Shown here: piece after piece, positions 1 to 10,313 of the stretch | Position numbering within the stretch: position 1 is the stretch's first letter | How the letters are laid out: every line of letters starts with the position of its first letter | Source of the DNA: Candidatus Micrarchaeota archaeon CG1_02_47_40 | GTDB taxonomy: Archaea; Micrarchaeota; Micrarchaeia; Anstonellales; CG1-02-47-40 | DNA: 64,000 bases | Assembly: GCA_001871475.1 (NCBI GenBank) | Contig: MNVE01000003.1 | Span: forward strand, 1-64,000 | Direction of reading: 5' to 3' | Position numbers and translations under genes: made by a program | Notes under the pieces: model-generated | What the model was told of the DNA's origin: nothing | Seen by the model: only the letters and a program-made list of their open reading frames with translations | The model's database searches: none

Positions 1-1
1 C

Positions 2-2653
2 TCAAGCATAAGGTGCGTAAACCAGCCCTCATCAATTTCCGTCGCATACTCGGGCTCTCCGGTTTCGGGTGCGGAATATACACTGCGATACACGGACACG
101 CCAAGCGCAACTGTGGCAAGCGGCTCCACTCCTGCAAACGGGGAAATCCCATTCACCCCGCAGGCAAAGGGAGAGTATTCCCTTGTAATTTCAAAATCCG
201 GCTTCACCACATACTCTTCCTATTACAGCATAAACTGCGATGCCTTCCCCTCATTTGAAGGCTGCTCCTCAAATCTGCAGTGCCCGCAGGGGTATGGCTG
301 CTACCAGGGGGAGTGCATAAACATAAGCGTGCTGAATGTCACTGTCCCGCCCGTGCTCTGCTCCTCTGACGGGGAGTGCATGCCGGAAGAGATGTGCCGC
401 TTCGGAGTGTGCCTGCCAAAGCCGGACTGCGCCATTGATTCAGACTGCGAAACGGACATGTACTGCTCTGAAGAAAAATGCACCCCCTTAAGCGGCGCCT
501 GCGGCTATGGGGCAAACCACACATGGATAAGTTATGAGTGCTGTGCTGATTCGGAGTGTGAGCAGGGGCTTGAATGCACCTCAAACCAGTGCACGATGCC
601 TCCGGAACTCCTGCTTGCGCAGGCAGAGGCGGCAATAGAAGAGGCAAAGGCGGCAATCTCCCTTGCGAAGGGAAGGAACACAGATACTGCATACGAGGAG
701 CTGAACAACGCCCTCATATCATTCTCGCAGGGAAAGTACGAGCGCGCAAGAATGTTTGCAAGAAAAGCAGTCGTTTCTGCCAAAAACGCACCCTCAAAAA
801 CAATACTGGTTCTTCCATCAGGCGCGCAGGGAGAGCAGTTCCAGCTCTATTCAATGCTTTTCGGAGTGGGTTATGCGCTTGTGCTCTTCTCTGCAGTAGC
901 GGTAGGCGCACTGCTTGCGCTCCTGCTTGTGCTTTTCAAGCGCAAAAAGAGCCTGACGCTGACATACGTGCATCCGGAGCTTGCCTCAACTGCGATAGGC
1001 AGGCACGAGGAAGTCGTTTCGGCATTCCAACGGCACGATAAACTTTCTCTGCCGCACATAACTCTCCTGCACCTCTTGCCAAGCTCGCAGTATTCCATCT
1101 CCATAATCAGGATACTTGCGCTTGCGCTTCTTGTATCATTGATTGTTCTTTTGGCTGACATTGCAGATATGCTGCCTCTGCAAATAGGCACATACACAAT
1201 ACACCTGAATTCCATCTACACTACTGCGGGCATCTTTTCAGCCGCATTCCTGCTGATTGCGCTCCTTACCTTGCTCAAATACTTCAAGGGGAAGAAGGGA
1301 GGGAAACAAGGAGCGCTTCCTTCTTTTGCAAAGGGAATGGGGAAACTGCCAAACGCACAATTTCCAAAATTCAGGTCAATAACCATATCGCTTCCGAAAA
1401 TAGCCCTTCCGAAAATTCAGCTTCCAAGGATTTCCATGCCAAAAACAACCCTTCCAAAAATGCCTTCAATGCAAATGCCGCGGATTCCAAAAATATTCTC
1501 TTCAGCGCCGCATGCAATTCCCAAAATACGGCTGCAAAAACCCGCATCTCAAAAATTCGCGCTTCCAAAAATCCGCCTGCCAACATTTGCAATGCCCCGC
1601 TTCGGCTTGCCGAGAATATCGTTTCCAAAATTCGCCCTTCCGAAAATAACCCTTCCAAGGATTTCCATGCCGAAAATTTCAATGCCAAAATTCTCCATGC
1701 CAAAAATTTCAGTGGAGAAAAAGGAAAAATCCCTTCTTCCAAAAATACAAACGCACGCAATCCACCTCCAGCCCCTGCTTGAGGGGGCGTATTTTGTAGT
1801 GGCATTATTCCTTTTCATCTGCTCTGCCGCGCTTCTTGGGATATCATTCACCATCAACCTTGATTCGGTGGCGGTGTTTGAAACCGCTTCTTATGTGATT
1901 GAGATGCCCACCATCACCGCAGTGTATTTCGTGGCGGCTTTCGGGCTTTTTGCCTCCGTGGCGATGGTGTTGATAGAGCGCTTCTTTGTAGCTCCGCAGG
2001 CGCGCCAGCCGAAATACCCAAACTCAAAATTGCTTGCAATCGCCTTTGCAGGGCTTTCATTGGCTGCAATTGCCGCCGTGCTTTACGCAGGCATTTCAGG
2101 CATGCCCCTCTCCCCCCTGGCGGCAGCCATGAATCCTGTAGATGGAGAAGCAGGCGCAGCAAATGGAGGAGCAGGCGCAGCACTTGCGAATGAAGGGGCA
2201 GAAGCTGCACTTGCAGATGGAGGAATATCAACATTTTTCACAGTGCGCCCCAACAACGGGCAGGCAGGCAAAATTCCGCTTTACTCGGTGAATGATGGGG
2301 GCAGGATAATCCCCTCAAACAGGCATGCGCTCGCGCCCTTCAAATACGTTTATTATATTTCAAAAAAGACGGCTGCGGGCAGCCTCTTTCTTCTTTCAGA
2401 TGGAAAATTCGCATCCGAATTTCTGAACTTTGAGCTTGTGGAGGAGCCGCTTTTCTTTTACTCCGGCAGCTGCAAAAATGCGAACGAAGGGAAATTCAGC
2501 CAGGGCTCAATCGGCATCTCCGGGGAGAAGGGCGATTCCTTCAGCGTTTGCGCAAAAGACGCACAAGGGGCAAAATACGGGCTGAAGCTGGAATTTTCAG
2601 GAGAGCCGCGCTATATTTACCTAATTTCAGAAGAGCAACTCTCCCCTTTATAA
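2..2653 (+). CDS. Membrane protein with Cys-rich extracellular region, TM segments and a long LPKI/MPKI repeat (5' partial; frame open to window start)
   Basis: Frame 2 is open from base 2; ORF track shows Cys-rich segments, hydrophobic TM stretches and (L/M)PK(I/F) repeats. Confidence 0.75.
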   Translation, partial: SSIRCVNQPSSISVAYSGSPVSGAEYTLRYTDTPSATVASGSTPANGEIPFTPQAKGEYSLVISKSGFTTYSSYYSINCDAFPSFEGCSSNLQCPQGYGCYQGECINISVLNVTVPPVLCSSDGECMPEEMCRFGVCLPKPDCAIDSDCETDMYCSEEKCTPLSGACGYGANHTWISYECCADSECEQGLECTSNQCTMPPELLLAQAEAAIEEAKAAISLAKGRNTDTAYEELNNALISFSQGKYERARMFARKAVVSAKNAPSKTILVLPSGAQGEQFQLYSMLFGVGYALVLFSAVAVGALLALLLVLFKRKKSLTLTYVHPELASTAIGRHEEVVSAFQRHDKLSLPHITLLHLLPSSQYSISIIRILALALLVSLIVLLADIADMLPLQIGTYTIHLNSIYTTAGIFSAAFLLIALLTLLKYFKGKKGGKQGALPSFAKGMGKLPNAQFPKFRSITISLPKIALPKIQLPRISMPKTTLPKMPSMQMPRIPKIFSSAPHAIPKIRLQKPASQKFALPKIRLPTFAMPRFGLPRISFPKFALPKITLPRISMPKISMPKFSMPKISVEKKEKSLLPKIQTHAIHLQPLLEGAYFVVALFLFICSAALLGISFTINLDSVAVFETASYVIEMPTITAVYFVAAFGLFASVAMVLIERFFVAPQARQPKYPNSKLLAIAFAGLSLAAIAAVLYAGISGMPLSPLAAAMNPVDGEAGAANGGAGAALANEGAEAALADGGISTFFTVRPNNGQAGKIPLYSVNDGGRIIPSNRHALAPFKYVYYISKKTAAGSLFLLSDGKFASEFLNFELVEEPLFFYSGSCKNANEGKFSQGSIGISGEKGDSFSVCAKDAQGAKYGLKLEFSGEPRYIYLISEEQLSPL
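1370..1735 (+). repeat. In-frame degenerate repeat coding for (L/M)P-K/R-(I/F)-x-(L/M)P units
   Basis: Translation SLPKIALPKIQLPRISMPKTTLPKM...LPKITLPRISMPKISMPKFSMPKIS. Confidence 0.8.
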
Positions 2654-2699
2654 AAAGCGCACCATAAGCCTTTTAATTGCTTTTTCCCTTTCTATTCGC

Positions 2700-3482
2700 A
2701 TGGCGAACCAGTCAGTTTTCCCAGAGCCTAAATTGCCCTCCTTTGGCGCCTCAAAAGAGGAACTGCCCGGGCGGATTGAGGTTAATCTTGAGGACATGAT
2801 AGCATACCCCACGTGGAAGGAAATGCTCTTTGAGCTCGTGTATTCCGAATCCCTTGACCCGTGGAACATTGACATCTCGCGCCTGTGCGAGGCATACCTT
2901 GCAAAAATAAAAAATCTAAAAAGGGTGGAGCTTCACATTCCCGCAAACGTAATTCTTGCCGCCTCAATACTCCTCCGCATGAAATCCGACATGTTTCACA
3001 TAGAGGAGGAAGCGCCCATAAGCGAGGCGGAAGTCGGCGAGGATTTTTCCTCTTTTGAAATCCCCTCCCTTGCACTCTCGGGAAGAATTCCCCCAAAGAG
3101 GATGGTCACGCTTGAGGAGCTGACAAGCGCCCTTGAAACGGTGTTTGCAAAGCAAAAGCAAAAAGAGGAAAAGACAGCGCAGAAAATGGGGGAAATGCTG
3201 CCGGATTTCAAGCTCAACGTGTCCGAATTTGACATAGATAAGGAGATGGAGAAGCTTTATGAGCGCGCACTCAAATGCGCGGACTCGGAAAACCTTGCGC
3301 TTTTTTCCCGCATTATTGAAGAGTGCAAGTCAGAATCAATAATTTTCAGCTTTTTGGCATTGCTGCACCTTGCGCAGGGGGGAAAACTGCACGTTTTCCA
3401 GGAGAAATTCTTCGGGGAAATATTCGTACGCATCCCGCAGGAAATGAAAAGCGCAATAAAGGTAACTGCTCATGGAAGTTAA
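2700..3482 (+). CDS. scpA: Segregation and condensation protein A (ScpA/kleisin)
   Basis: Kleisin-type N-terminus (LVYSESLDPWNIDISRLCEAYL...) and immediately followed by ScpB. Confidence 0.85.
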   Translation: MANQSVFPEPKLPSFGASKEELPGRIEVNLEDMIAYPTWKEMLFELVYSESLDPWNIDISRLCEAYLAKIKNLKRVELHIPANVILAASILLRMKSDMFHIEEEAPISEAEVGEDFSSFEIPSLALSGRIPPKRMVTLEELTSALETVFAKQKQKEEKTAQKMGEMLPDFKLNVSEFDIDKEMEKLYERALKCADSENLALFSRIIEECKSESIIFSFLALLHLAQGGKLHVFQEKFFGEIFVRIPQEMKSAIKVTAHGS

Positions 3483-3510
3483 ATCCAGGGGCAAGCGAGT
3501 CTGATTCAGA

Positions 3511-3960
3511 ATGGAAGCTAAAGGAATTATAGAATCCGCCCTATTCATTTCAGGCAGGGCGCTCTCGCTTGAGGAACTCGCAAAAGTAATAGGCACACCT
3601 GCAAAAGGATATGTGAAATCCCTGCTTGAGGAGCTTAAGCAGGATTATGAGAAGGCGCAAAGCGCGCTCTGCATATCAGAGGAAGGGGAAAAATACACAA
3701 TGCGCGTGCGCGTCGAATACTCCCCGCGCGTGAAGGATTTTGCGCAGGAAGGGGAAGTTTCAAAGCACGCACTCAAGACTCTGGCAGTGGTTGGGAAAAA
3801 CAGCGGAATAACAAAAAGGAAATTATTCTCCATTTTGGGCGGGCAGATTTACGAGGATTGCCAGGAGCTTACGGAAAAAGGATTCGTTTCACAGAGGAAG
3901 GCTGGAAGGAATACTGCACTCTACACTACGGCTAAGTTTAGAGAATATTTTTCTCAATAA
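3511..3960 (+). CDS. scpB: Segregation and condensation protein B (ScpB)
   Basis: ScpB-like winged helices (IIESALFISGRALSLEELAKVIG...); adjacent to scpA. Confidence 0.85.
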   Translation: MEAKGIIESALFISGRALSLEELAKVIGTPAKGYVKSLLEELKQDYEKAQSALCISEEGEKYTMRVRVEYSPRVKDFAQEGEVSKHALKTLAVVGKNSGITKRKLFSILGGQIYEDCQELTEKGFVSQRKAGRNTALYTTAKFREYFSQ

Positions 3961-4028
3961 TTTTTGCGGCATGGATCGGACTTCTCCCCTGCAAAGACTT
4001 AAATATCGCTCCTTCACCTACTTATCCC

Positions 4029-4508
4029 ATGGAAGACGAAGAAATTGTAAAGGCAAGATTTTTCATAGAGCCGGAGGACGAAAAAAGCAGTGCGCAGCAT
4101 ATCGGCTGCAGGCTTGTTCTAACCGAAAAGATGATTCATGCGGGATTCAAGAAGGGAATGGTTTTCAACCTGCTTGACGGGACGGTGGAAGTTGCTTTGG
4201 AAGGGCCAAAGAAAGAAATAGAATCATTTCATGCCGAGGTAAAAAAACACCTGGTAGAATGGCTGCTGGAAAAATCAAACGACAGGGAGAAGCTGAAAAA
4301 ACTAATCGGAAATCCCGGAATTTCCATAACTGAACTGGAATTAAAGCCAAAAATAACTGTTTTGGATATAGGGCTCTATTCCCATTCTTTGGAAATGAAC
4401 CAGCTTGGGAAAGGGGTTGACGTTTATTATGAACTGGTTGATGCCATAAGGGATTTGAAAAGCACAAACAGAGATATTCGGGATGAGATTGCAAAAGGGA
4501 GGCAATGA
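4029..4508 (+). CDS. Hypothetical protein, possibly with an acylphosphatase-like domain
   Basis: Intact 159-aa ORF; GTVEVALEGPKKEIESFHAEVKK resembles acylphosphatase. Confidence 0.5.
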   Translation: MEDEEIVKARFFIEPEDEKSSAQHIGCRLVLTEKMIHAGFKKGMVFNLLDGTVEVALEGPKKEIESFHAEVKKHLVEWLLEKSNDREKLKKLIGNPGISITELELKPKITVLDIGLYSHSLEMNQLGKGVDVYYELVDAIRDLKSTNRDIRDEIAKGRQ

Positions 4509-4518
4509 AAAAGGGCAA

Positions 4519-4711
4519 GATATAGCAAACCCGAAAAGTAATTTGACAGGTTCTGCCGTCTTCTGCGGCGTTCGGGTTTGCTAGTTGTGCCGCACGATTG
4601 AGCAATTCGAAAGATGTGGAAATTCCTATTTCCACCGACTTGCCCGAAGGGCAAGCGGAATTGCGAAATAAGTGCGCGAAGCGCACTGTATTTTTCGTGC
4701 GGTGCTATAGT
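4519..4711. repeat. Nested inverted repeats / possible multi-branched structured RNA
   Basis: tagcaaacccgaa/ttcgggtttgcta, gccgcacga/tcgtgcggt, gcaattc/gaattgc, gtggaaattcctatttccac, cttgcccgaagggcaag, gtgcgcgaagcgcac. Confidence 0.65.
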
Positions 4712-4961
4712 TGAGAACGGATACAATAAGATAGCCGAAAAGTACACTGCCCAACGCGCAAGATTTGGCAATGGCAAGGGGTCTGCACGATTCATGGGGG
4801 TGCTCCCTAAAAATGCAAGCGTGCCAGATGCTGGCTGCGGGGCAGGGGTTCCGATTGCAAAAACGCTGATGCGCGGAGGCGAAACGCACTTTTGGGTGCC
4901 TGCGAGAAATTTGACAGCAAAAACCCACAGTGGAAAATCCAGAAGTAAAACACAAACTTAA
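4711..4961 (+). pseudogene. Truncated SAM-dependent methyltransferase remnant
   Basis: YNKIAEKYTAQRARF...LPKNASVPDAGCGAGVPIAKTL matches MTase N-terminus and motif I, then loses similarity. Confidence 0.6.
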
Positions 4962-6229
4962 TCTTTCCCAATAATCTCTTCCGCCTCTTCCACGCTTACC
5001 ATTTTCTCCTTTCCGCTTTTCAAATCCCGCAAAGTAATTTTCCCTTCCTTCTTTTCCTTTTCCCCTACTACTGCCGCAAACGCAATACCCGCGGAATTCG
5101 CATACTCCATCTGCCTTCCAAGATTTCTTCCCATCAGGTCAATTTCAGTGCAGATTCCCCTGCTTCGCAATTCCCCTGCAGCCTTCCTTGCGTAATCGCG
5201 CGCCTTTTCATTTACGCATGCCACGAAAACCTTCGTATATGGCGCGCCTTTACTCTCTTTCCTCTTCTCCCTCAAGAGCGCAATCAATCTTTCAATCCCA
5301 AGGGAAATTCCAACTGCCGGCAGGCGTTTCCCAAAAAGCGAAATCAGGCTGTCATACCTCCCCCCGCCGGCAACCGAACCCATATCTTCCGAGAGTTTTA
5401 TTTCAAAAACCGTTCCGGTATAATATGCAAGCCCGCGCACGAGGGAAAGGTCAATTTGCGGCGTTATTCCGTAATCTTTGCATGCACAAAGGACGGCAGA
5501 GAGTTCGCTCTCCGCCTCAAGCGCTTTTTTTGTTCCGATTTCCCTTATTTTCGCAAGCGCTTTTTCGTTGCCCTTCGCGCCTTCAATAAATCCAAAAACC
5601 CCATCAATCTCCTGTTTGCCTATGCCTTTTCTTTCCATCTCCTTTCTTATCTCTTCCCCATCCAATTTTCCAATCTTATCAAGGGAACGCATAAGCGCCC
5701 CTTTCTTCTCTTCCCCAACCCCTATTTTTTCGCATAACGCATCCAGCACCTTCCTTGAATTTATTTTTATGGCAGCATTTGCAAATCCAAGTCTCTCCAA
5801 GCACTCATTTGCGCAAGCAAGAAGTTCCGCCTCGCATTCAGCAGAAGCCGAACCCACAACATCTATATCTGCCTGATAAAACTCCCTAAACCTTCCTTTC
5901 TGCGGCTCCTCCCTCCTCCACACCGGAGCGATTGCATATCTCTTGAATGGAAGGGAAAACTGCTTTCCGCCGCACACCCTCGCAAGAGGCACAGTAAGGT
6001 CAAAGCGCAAGCCCAAGCCCCCTTCTATTTTGAATATCTGCCCCTCTATTTCCTCCCCGCCTTTCCTTTGCAGGGTTTCCATTTTTTCAACTGCCGGAGT
6101 ATCAAATGGCGCATATCCATAGAGGCGGAAAGTGCTGCGTATCGAATCAATCACTTCCTCCCTTTCCCTCATCTCCTGCGGGAGAAAATCCCTCATGCCC
6201 TTCGGAACCGAAAAATCCATAAAAATCAC
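4958..6229 (-). CDS. hisS: Histidyl-tRNA synthetase
   Basis: Class II motifs; PKGMRDFLPQE, LRFDLTVPLAR, RREEPQKGRFREFYQADIDVVG. Confidence 0.95.
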   Translation of the reverse strand: MIFMDFSVPKGMRDFLPQEMREREEVIDSIRSTFRLYGYAPFDTPAVEKMETLQRKGGEEIEGQIFKIEGGLGLRFDLTVPLARVCGGKQFSLPFKRYAIAPVWRREEPQKGRFREFYQADIDVVGSASAECEAELLACANECLERLGFANAAIKINSRKVLDALCEKIGVGEEKKGALMRSLDKIGKLDGEEIRKEMERKGIGKQEIDGVFGFIEGAKGNEKALAKIREIGTKKALEAESELSAVLCACKDYGITPQIDLSLVRGLAYYTGTVFEIKLSEDMGSVAGGGRYDSLISLFGKRLPAVGISLGIERLIALLREKRKESKGAPYTKVFVACVNEKARDYARKAAGELRSRGICTEIDLMGRNLGRQMEYANSAGIAFAAVVGEKEKKEGKITLRDLKSGKEKMVSVEEAEEIIGKD

Positions 6230-6240
6230 GCGCTTTTCTT

Positions 6241-6558
6241 TTATTCCAAACTATCCTCTATCCAAGCCTGCAGTCCTTCCTCTGAAAGTGCGCTGGACAT
6301 CCTTGCCTTTTCCTTTCCCTTCTCAAACAATACCATTGTGGGAATGCCCATCACATTAAACTTGCCTGCCAGCTCTTGGTTTTCATCCACATTTGCCTTT
6401 GCGAATTTCACCTTTCCCGCAAAGCCCGCTCCGACTTTCTCAAACACCGGCGCCAGCATTCTGCAGGGGCCGCACCAGCTTGCCCAAAAATCAAGCAGGA
6501 CAGGCGTCTTGCACTCCAGCACTTCTTTTTTGAAATTCTCCCCATTTATTTCAAGCAT
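6241..6558 (-). CDS. trxA: Thioredoxin
   Basis: [17 protein letters not shown] motif; 105 aa. Confidence 0.95.
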   Translation of the reverse strand: MLEINGENFKKEVLECKTPVLLDFWASWCGPCRMLAPVFEKVGAGFAGKVKFAKANVDENQELAGKFNVMGIPTMVLFEKGKEKARMSSALSEEGLQAWIEDSLE

Positions 6559-6620
6559 AAATTCACCAACACTCCTTATGTAAAACTGCTTTTATAAATC
6601 TGTTTGCTCAAAAGAAATTC

Positions 6621-8015
6621 ATGGCGGCAATACTAATTCAAGTGCCCGATATAGGAAGCTTTTATCCTCCGGAGCAGGCAAAACGGCAGATAGGATGGGT
6701 TTTTTTTGCCGCAATATTCGGCCTGGCCGTGCTTCTTTTCTTTTCGGTCATCCGTGCAAGCATGTTCTCCGAAGTTGAAGCTGGAAGCAGAATCTGGTTT
6801 GACATAGTGTTCCTGCTTTTTGCCGCAATTTTAGCCGAATTCCTCGTCCTCTACCTTCGCCAGCCGACCGTTATGGTGCTGATGATAGTCGGCATACTGA
6901 TTTCCCCAAGCGCGATTTCAGCCGCCTGGCCTTACCTTTCCGGCTCCCTAAACTTTCTGCTCGGGCTGGTTTCCCTTGCGAGTTTTTTCCCGGACAACAT
7001 GCCCCATCTCGTTTCTCCGGAGGGCGCTGTTGAAACGTTCGCACAGCTTGGCGCGCTGGTGCTTCTCTTCAAGATAGGGCTGCACTCAAAAATATCCCAG
7101 ATTTTCAACAGGCAGAACTTCCTTGTCGCATTTTTGGGCATTATCTTTCCGTTTGCGGCAGGCTTCCTTTACGCTTCTTTGGGGGGGCATTCCTTCGCGT
7201 ATTCCATGTTCCTCGGGGCAGCCCTTACCGCCACATCAGTCGGAGTGACGGTGGCGATACTTGACGAGTTTCACGTCCTGGATAAGCAGTTTGCAAAAAT
7301 ACTCATCGGCGCCGCTGTGATAGACGACATACTCGCCCTGCTCGTGCTCTCCGTCGTGGTGAATTTTCCGTCTGACTTTTCGGTTTCGGCGCTCTCGCCC
7401 CTTGCCGGAGTGCTCTTCAGCGCGGCGATTTTCATCTCCGGCGGCATTCTTCTTGGAAAGTACATAGTCGACAGGTTCATAGACCTGCAGGCTGAAGGAG
7501 AGGTGCTTCCAAAGAAAACCTTCCTCTCAGTGATGGTTTTTTTCCTGCTTTACGCGTATACGGCCGAATTCATCGGCTTGTCAGGGATAGTCGGGGCGTT
7601 TTTGGCAGGGCTTGTGCTCAGCCGCTCAAAAATATGCAAAAGGATAGAAGAATTCATCCTTCCGCTTGAGCTTCTCTTCACCCCCATATTCTTCATCTCT
7701 CTTGGGATGTTTGTTGACGTGAACGCGCTCTCGCAGTTTTTCATTCCCATACTCGCAATAAGCGCAATCGCAGTAATTACAAAAGTTATGGGGTGCGGGC
7801 TGTCCGCACTTGCCCTCGGATTAAAGCGCACCGAAGCCGCCTTAGTCGGTTTTGGAATGTCCCCAAGAGGGGAAATAGCCCTTATAATAGGCCTGTTTGG
7901 CCTTTCTTCCGGGGTCTTGAGCAACGCGGAATACTCCATAATCGCTTCAATGGCATTCCTCACTACGATAATCACTCCGCCGATACTAAAGCGGCTCATG
8001 AAAAGAAAAAATTAG
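6621..8015 (+). CDS. Cation:proton antiporter, CPA2/KefB-type
   Basis: Polytopic 464-aa protein; GAALTATSVGVTVAILDEF and GAAVIDDILALLVL motifs. Confidence 0.85.
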   Translation: MAAILIQVPDIGSFYPPEQAKRQIGWVFFAAIFGLAVLLFFSVIRASMFSEVEAGSRIWFDIVFLLFAAILAEFLVLYLRQPTVMVLMIVGILISPSAISAAWPYLSGSLNFLLGLVSLASFFPDNMPHLVSPEGAVETFAQLGALVLLFKIGLHSKISQIFNRQNFLVAFLGIIFPFAAGFLYASLGGHSFAYSMFLGAALTATSVGVTVAILDEFHVLDKQFAKILIGAAVIDDILALLVLSVVVNFPSDFSVSALSPLAGVLFSAAIFISGGILLGKYIVDRFIDLQAEGEVLPKKTFLSVMVFFLLYAYTAEFIGLSGIVGAFLAGLVLSRSKICKRIEEFILPLELLFTPIFFISLGMFVDVNALSQFFIPILAISAIAVITKVMGCGLSALALGLKRTEAALVGFGMSPRGEIALIIGLFGLSSGVLSNAEYSIIASMAFLTTIITPPILKRLMKRKN

Positions 8016-8134
8016 CCCCAGACGGTTTTTTCCTTCTTTTTCCCATTGCAAAGGCAGGCAATTAAGCTTATAAGAATATTTCGCAATAACTACAAACTAC
8101 AAATCAATAATATTAGTGCGGGGTGTTTTAGGAA

Positions 8135-8611
8135 ATGGGAAAGGCAACGATTGACGCGATAGTGGAAGGGGGAAAGGCATCGGCAGGCCCGCCCCTCGGA
8201 CCTGCGCTTGGCCCCATGGGCGTGAACATAGCGCAGGTGATTGCAAAAATAAACGAACAAACAAAAAATTTTGCAGGCTTGAAAGTGCCTGTAAAGGTAA
8301 TAATTGACACCGCCGCCAAAACCTATGAGGTGGAAGTCGGCTCGCCCCCAACAGGGGAGCTGATAAAGGGAGAGCTGAAAATAGAAAAGGGAAGAAAGGA
8401 AAAGGGGCAGATTGCAGGCAACCTCTCCATTGAGCAGGCAATAAAGATTGCAAAGATGAAGGATACCCTCTCAAAAAGCCTGAAAGGCAAGGTGAAAGAG
8501 GTGCTTGGCACCTGCGTATCGCTCGGAGTGACATGCGAGGGCAGGGACGCAAAAAAAATAATCGGCGAGGTAAACGCCGGGAATTATGACAGCAAATTGG
8601 CCGGTGGGTAA
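8135..8611 (+). CDS. rpl11: 50S ribosomal protein L11
   Basis: EGGKASAGPPLGPALGPMGVNIAQVIAKINEQT signature. Confidence 0.95.
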   Translation: MGKATIDAIVEGGKASAGPPLGPALGPMGVNIAQVIAKINEQTKNFAGLKVPVKVIIDTAAKTYEVEVGSPPTGELIKGELKIEKGRKEKGQIAGNLSIEQAIKIAKMKDTLSKSLKGKVKEVLGTCVSLGVTCEGRDAKKIIGEVNAGNYDSKLAGG

Positions 8612-10313
8612 TTTGAGGGGCAGGGCATTTCTTCTCTTTTTTTTCCTCTTTCTTACCTCCCTCCCCATCTTCTCTCTTTCCACATGGGTTTACGACATAA
8701 AAAGCCAGCCAACCGGAATTTTCTACTATGAGAACGCGGTTTTTGTGCAAAGCTCCGCAAATAAGCTGTTTGCGCTGTCCTCAAATGAAGGAGAGCTGAA
8801 ATTTGCCCATCCCTTCCAAAATTCCATTTCCAAGCCGGTTTTTGCAGGCGGAAAAATTTATATTTGGGAGAAAGATGCAGGCATAGCTGTGCTGGATGAA
8901 CAAAGCGGGAAAATCCTAAACCGCTTCAACCAGAGCCAGGGGTTCGGCTCGCTTTTTTTCCATAACGGAATGCTGGTTGCAAAATCCGGCGCGCGCCTTT
9001 CATTTTACAACCCCCTTAACGGGGATTTTCTTTTTTCCCTCGGGGATGAGCGGGAGACAAACGCGCGGGCGGGATTTTTCGGGGATTTTGCCGCAGTTGC
9101 TGACGAGGGGTCGCTTTCCCTATACGATATAGTGAACAAATCCACGCTCTGGAGGGTTCCGATTGCCGGAGTGTGGGAAACCTCCCCGCTGGTAACAAAA
9201 TACGGGGTAATACTCGGAACGATAGACTCAAGGGTGCAGTTCTTCTCAATAGAAGATGGAAGGATGATGTGGGAGCGGAATATAGGCGGCTGGCCCGGCG
9301 CGGAGATGGCTGTTGCACAAGAGCGCATTTTCCTTGGCACTAACGAGAATCGGGTGCTCTGCCTTAATATGAGCGACGGGAGCATCATCTGGGAATTTTC
9401 AGCGCTCTCGGCTGTGCAGTCCACCCCTTCACCCGCAGGCGGCATAGTTATTGCGGGTACTAATGATGACGGGCTTTATTTTCTCAATGCGACAAGCGGA
9501 AGGGATATGGCTGTGCTTGATTTGGGGGGAAGGATAAATTACCTTTCTGATGACGGGGGCAGGAGGCAGTCGGTTTTTGCTGCGACATCAAAAGGGAGCG
9601 TGCATGCCATTTCCCTCTCCTCCCTCTGCACCATTGAACAGCCGAAAAAGAACGCAAAAATAGGCGTTGCGCGCGAGAGAATATCCGGAAGGGCATTTTC
9701 AAAAAACCCACTTCCAGCAGTTTATATAAGCGTGAATGGCGGCGCATGGAAGCGGACGGAAGGGGAGCGGAACTGGTCTTTTTACATTGACCCGCAAGAT
9801 ATATTGGAAGGGCCGTTTGAAGCCTCCTGCAAAGTGGAAGGGGAAAACGGGATATTCACCTCGGTATTTTTTGAGCGCGCGGACGATGCCCCGAAAAAAA
9901 GAATTTTCATTTCCGCCCCCCCAAAGGTTGAGCAGGGCGCGAAGTTTGGCATAAGCGTGGAGGACGAATACTCCCTTCCCCTTGGGGAATTCACTGTTGA
10001 ATGGGAGGGGCAGAGGATAAGCGCGAAAGAGGGAAATGTACAGCTTTTAGCAGGCATTTCGGGAAACTCGCAGATTTTTGTTTCGGCTGACGGCTACCTA
10101 ACAACCCAAAAAAACGTTGAGGTTGAAAAGAAGGAGAATTACGCTCCTTATCTCTTCGTGCTAATCGGCGGATTTGTGATTCTTGCCTGCCTGAAGCTCT
10201 TCTGGAGGAAGGGAAAGAAAAAAGGGGAAGATGAAAAAGGGAGTGGAGAAGGGGAAAAAGAAAAAATCACTGAAGAGAAGGAAGTAAAAAAAGAAAGCGA
10301 ACCAAAGCAATGA
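8586..10313 (+). CDS. Membrane-anchored PQQ-like beta-propeller protein
   Basis: Repeated W/Y-rich propeller blades, N-terminal hydrophobic segment, C-terminal TM and charged tail; start codon uncertain. Confidence 0.75.
   Translation: MTANWPVGNLRGRAFLLFFFLFLTSLPIFSLSTWVYDIKSQPTGIFYYENAVFVQSSANKLFALSSNEGELKFAHPFQNSISKPVFAGGKIYIWEKDAGIAVLDEQSGKILNRFNQSQGFGSLFFHNGMLVAKSGARLSFYNPLNGDFLFSLGDERETNARAGFFGDFAAVADEGSLSLYDIVNKSTLWRVPIAGVWETSPLVTKYGVILGTIDSRVQFFSIEDGRMMWERNIGGWPGAEMAVAQERIFLGTNENRVLCLNMSDGSIIWEFSALSAVQSTPSPAGGIVIAGTNDDGLYFLNATSGRDMAVLDLGGRINYLSDDGGRRQSVFAATSKGSVHAISLSSLCTIEQPKKNAKIGVARERISGRAFSKNPLPAVYISVNGGAWKRTEGERNWSFYIDPQDILEGPFEASCKVEGENGIFTSVFFERADDAPKKRIFISAPPKVEQGAKFGISVEDEYSLPLGEFTVEWEGQRISAKEGNVQLLAGISGNSQIFVSADGYLTTQKNVEVEKKENYAPYLFVLIGGFVILACLKLFWRKGKKKGEDEKGSGEGEKEKITEEKEVKKESEPKQ

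Noticed and set aside
4614-4961. Functional 115-aa protein
   Set aside because: Only the second part resembles a methyltransferase N-terminus, similarity stops after motif I, and the first part translates the hairpin region; treated as pseudogene.
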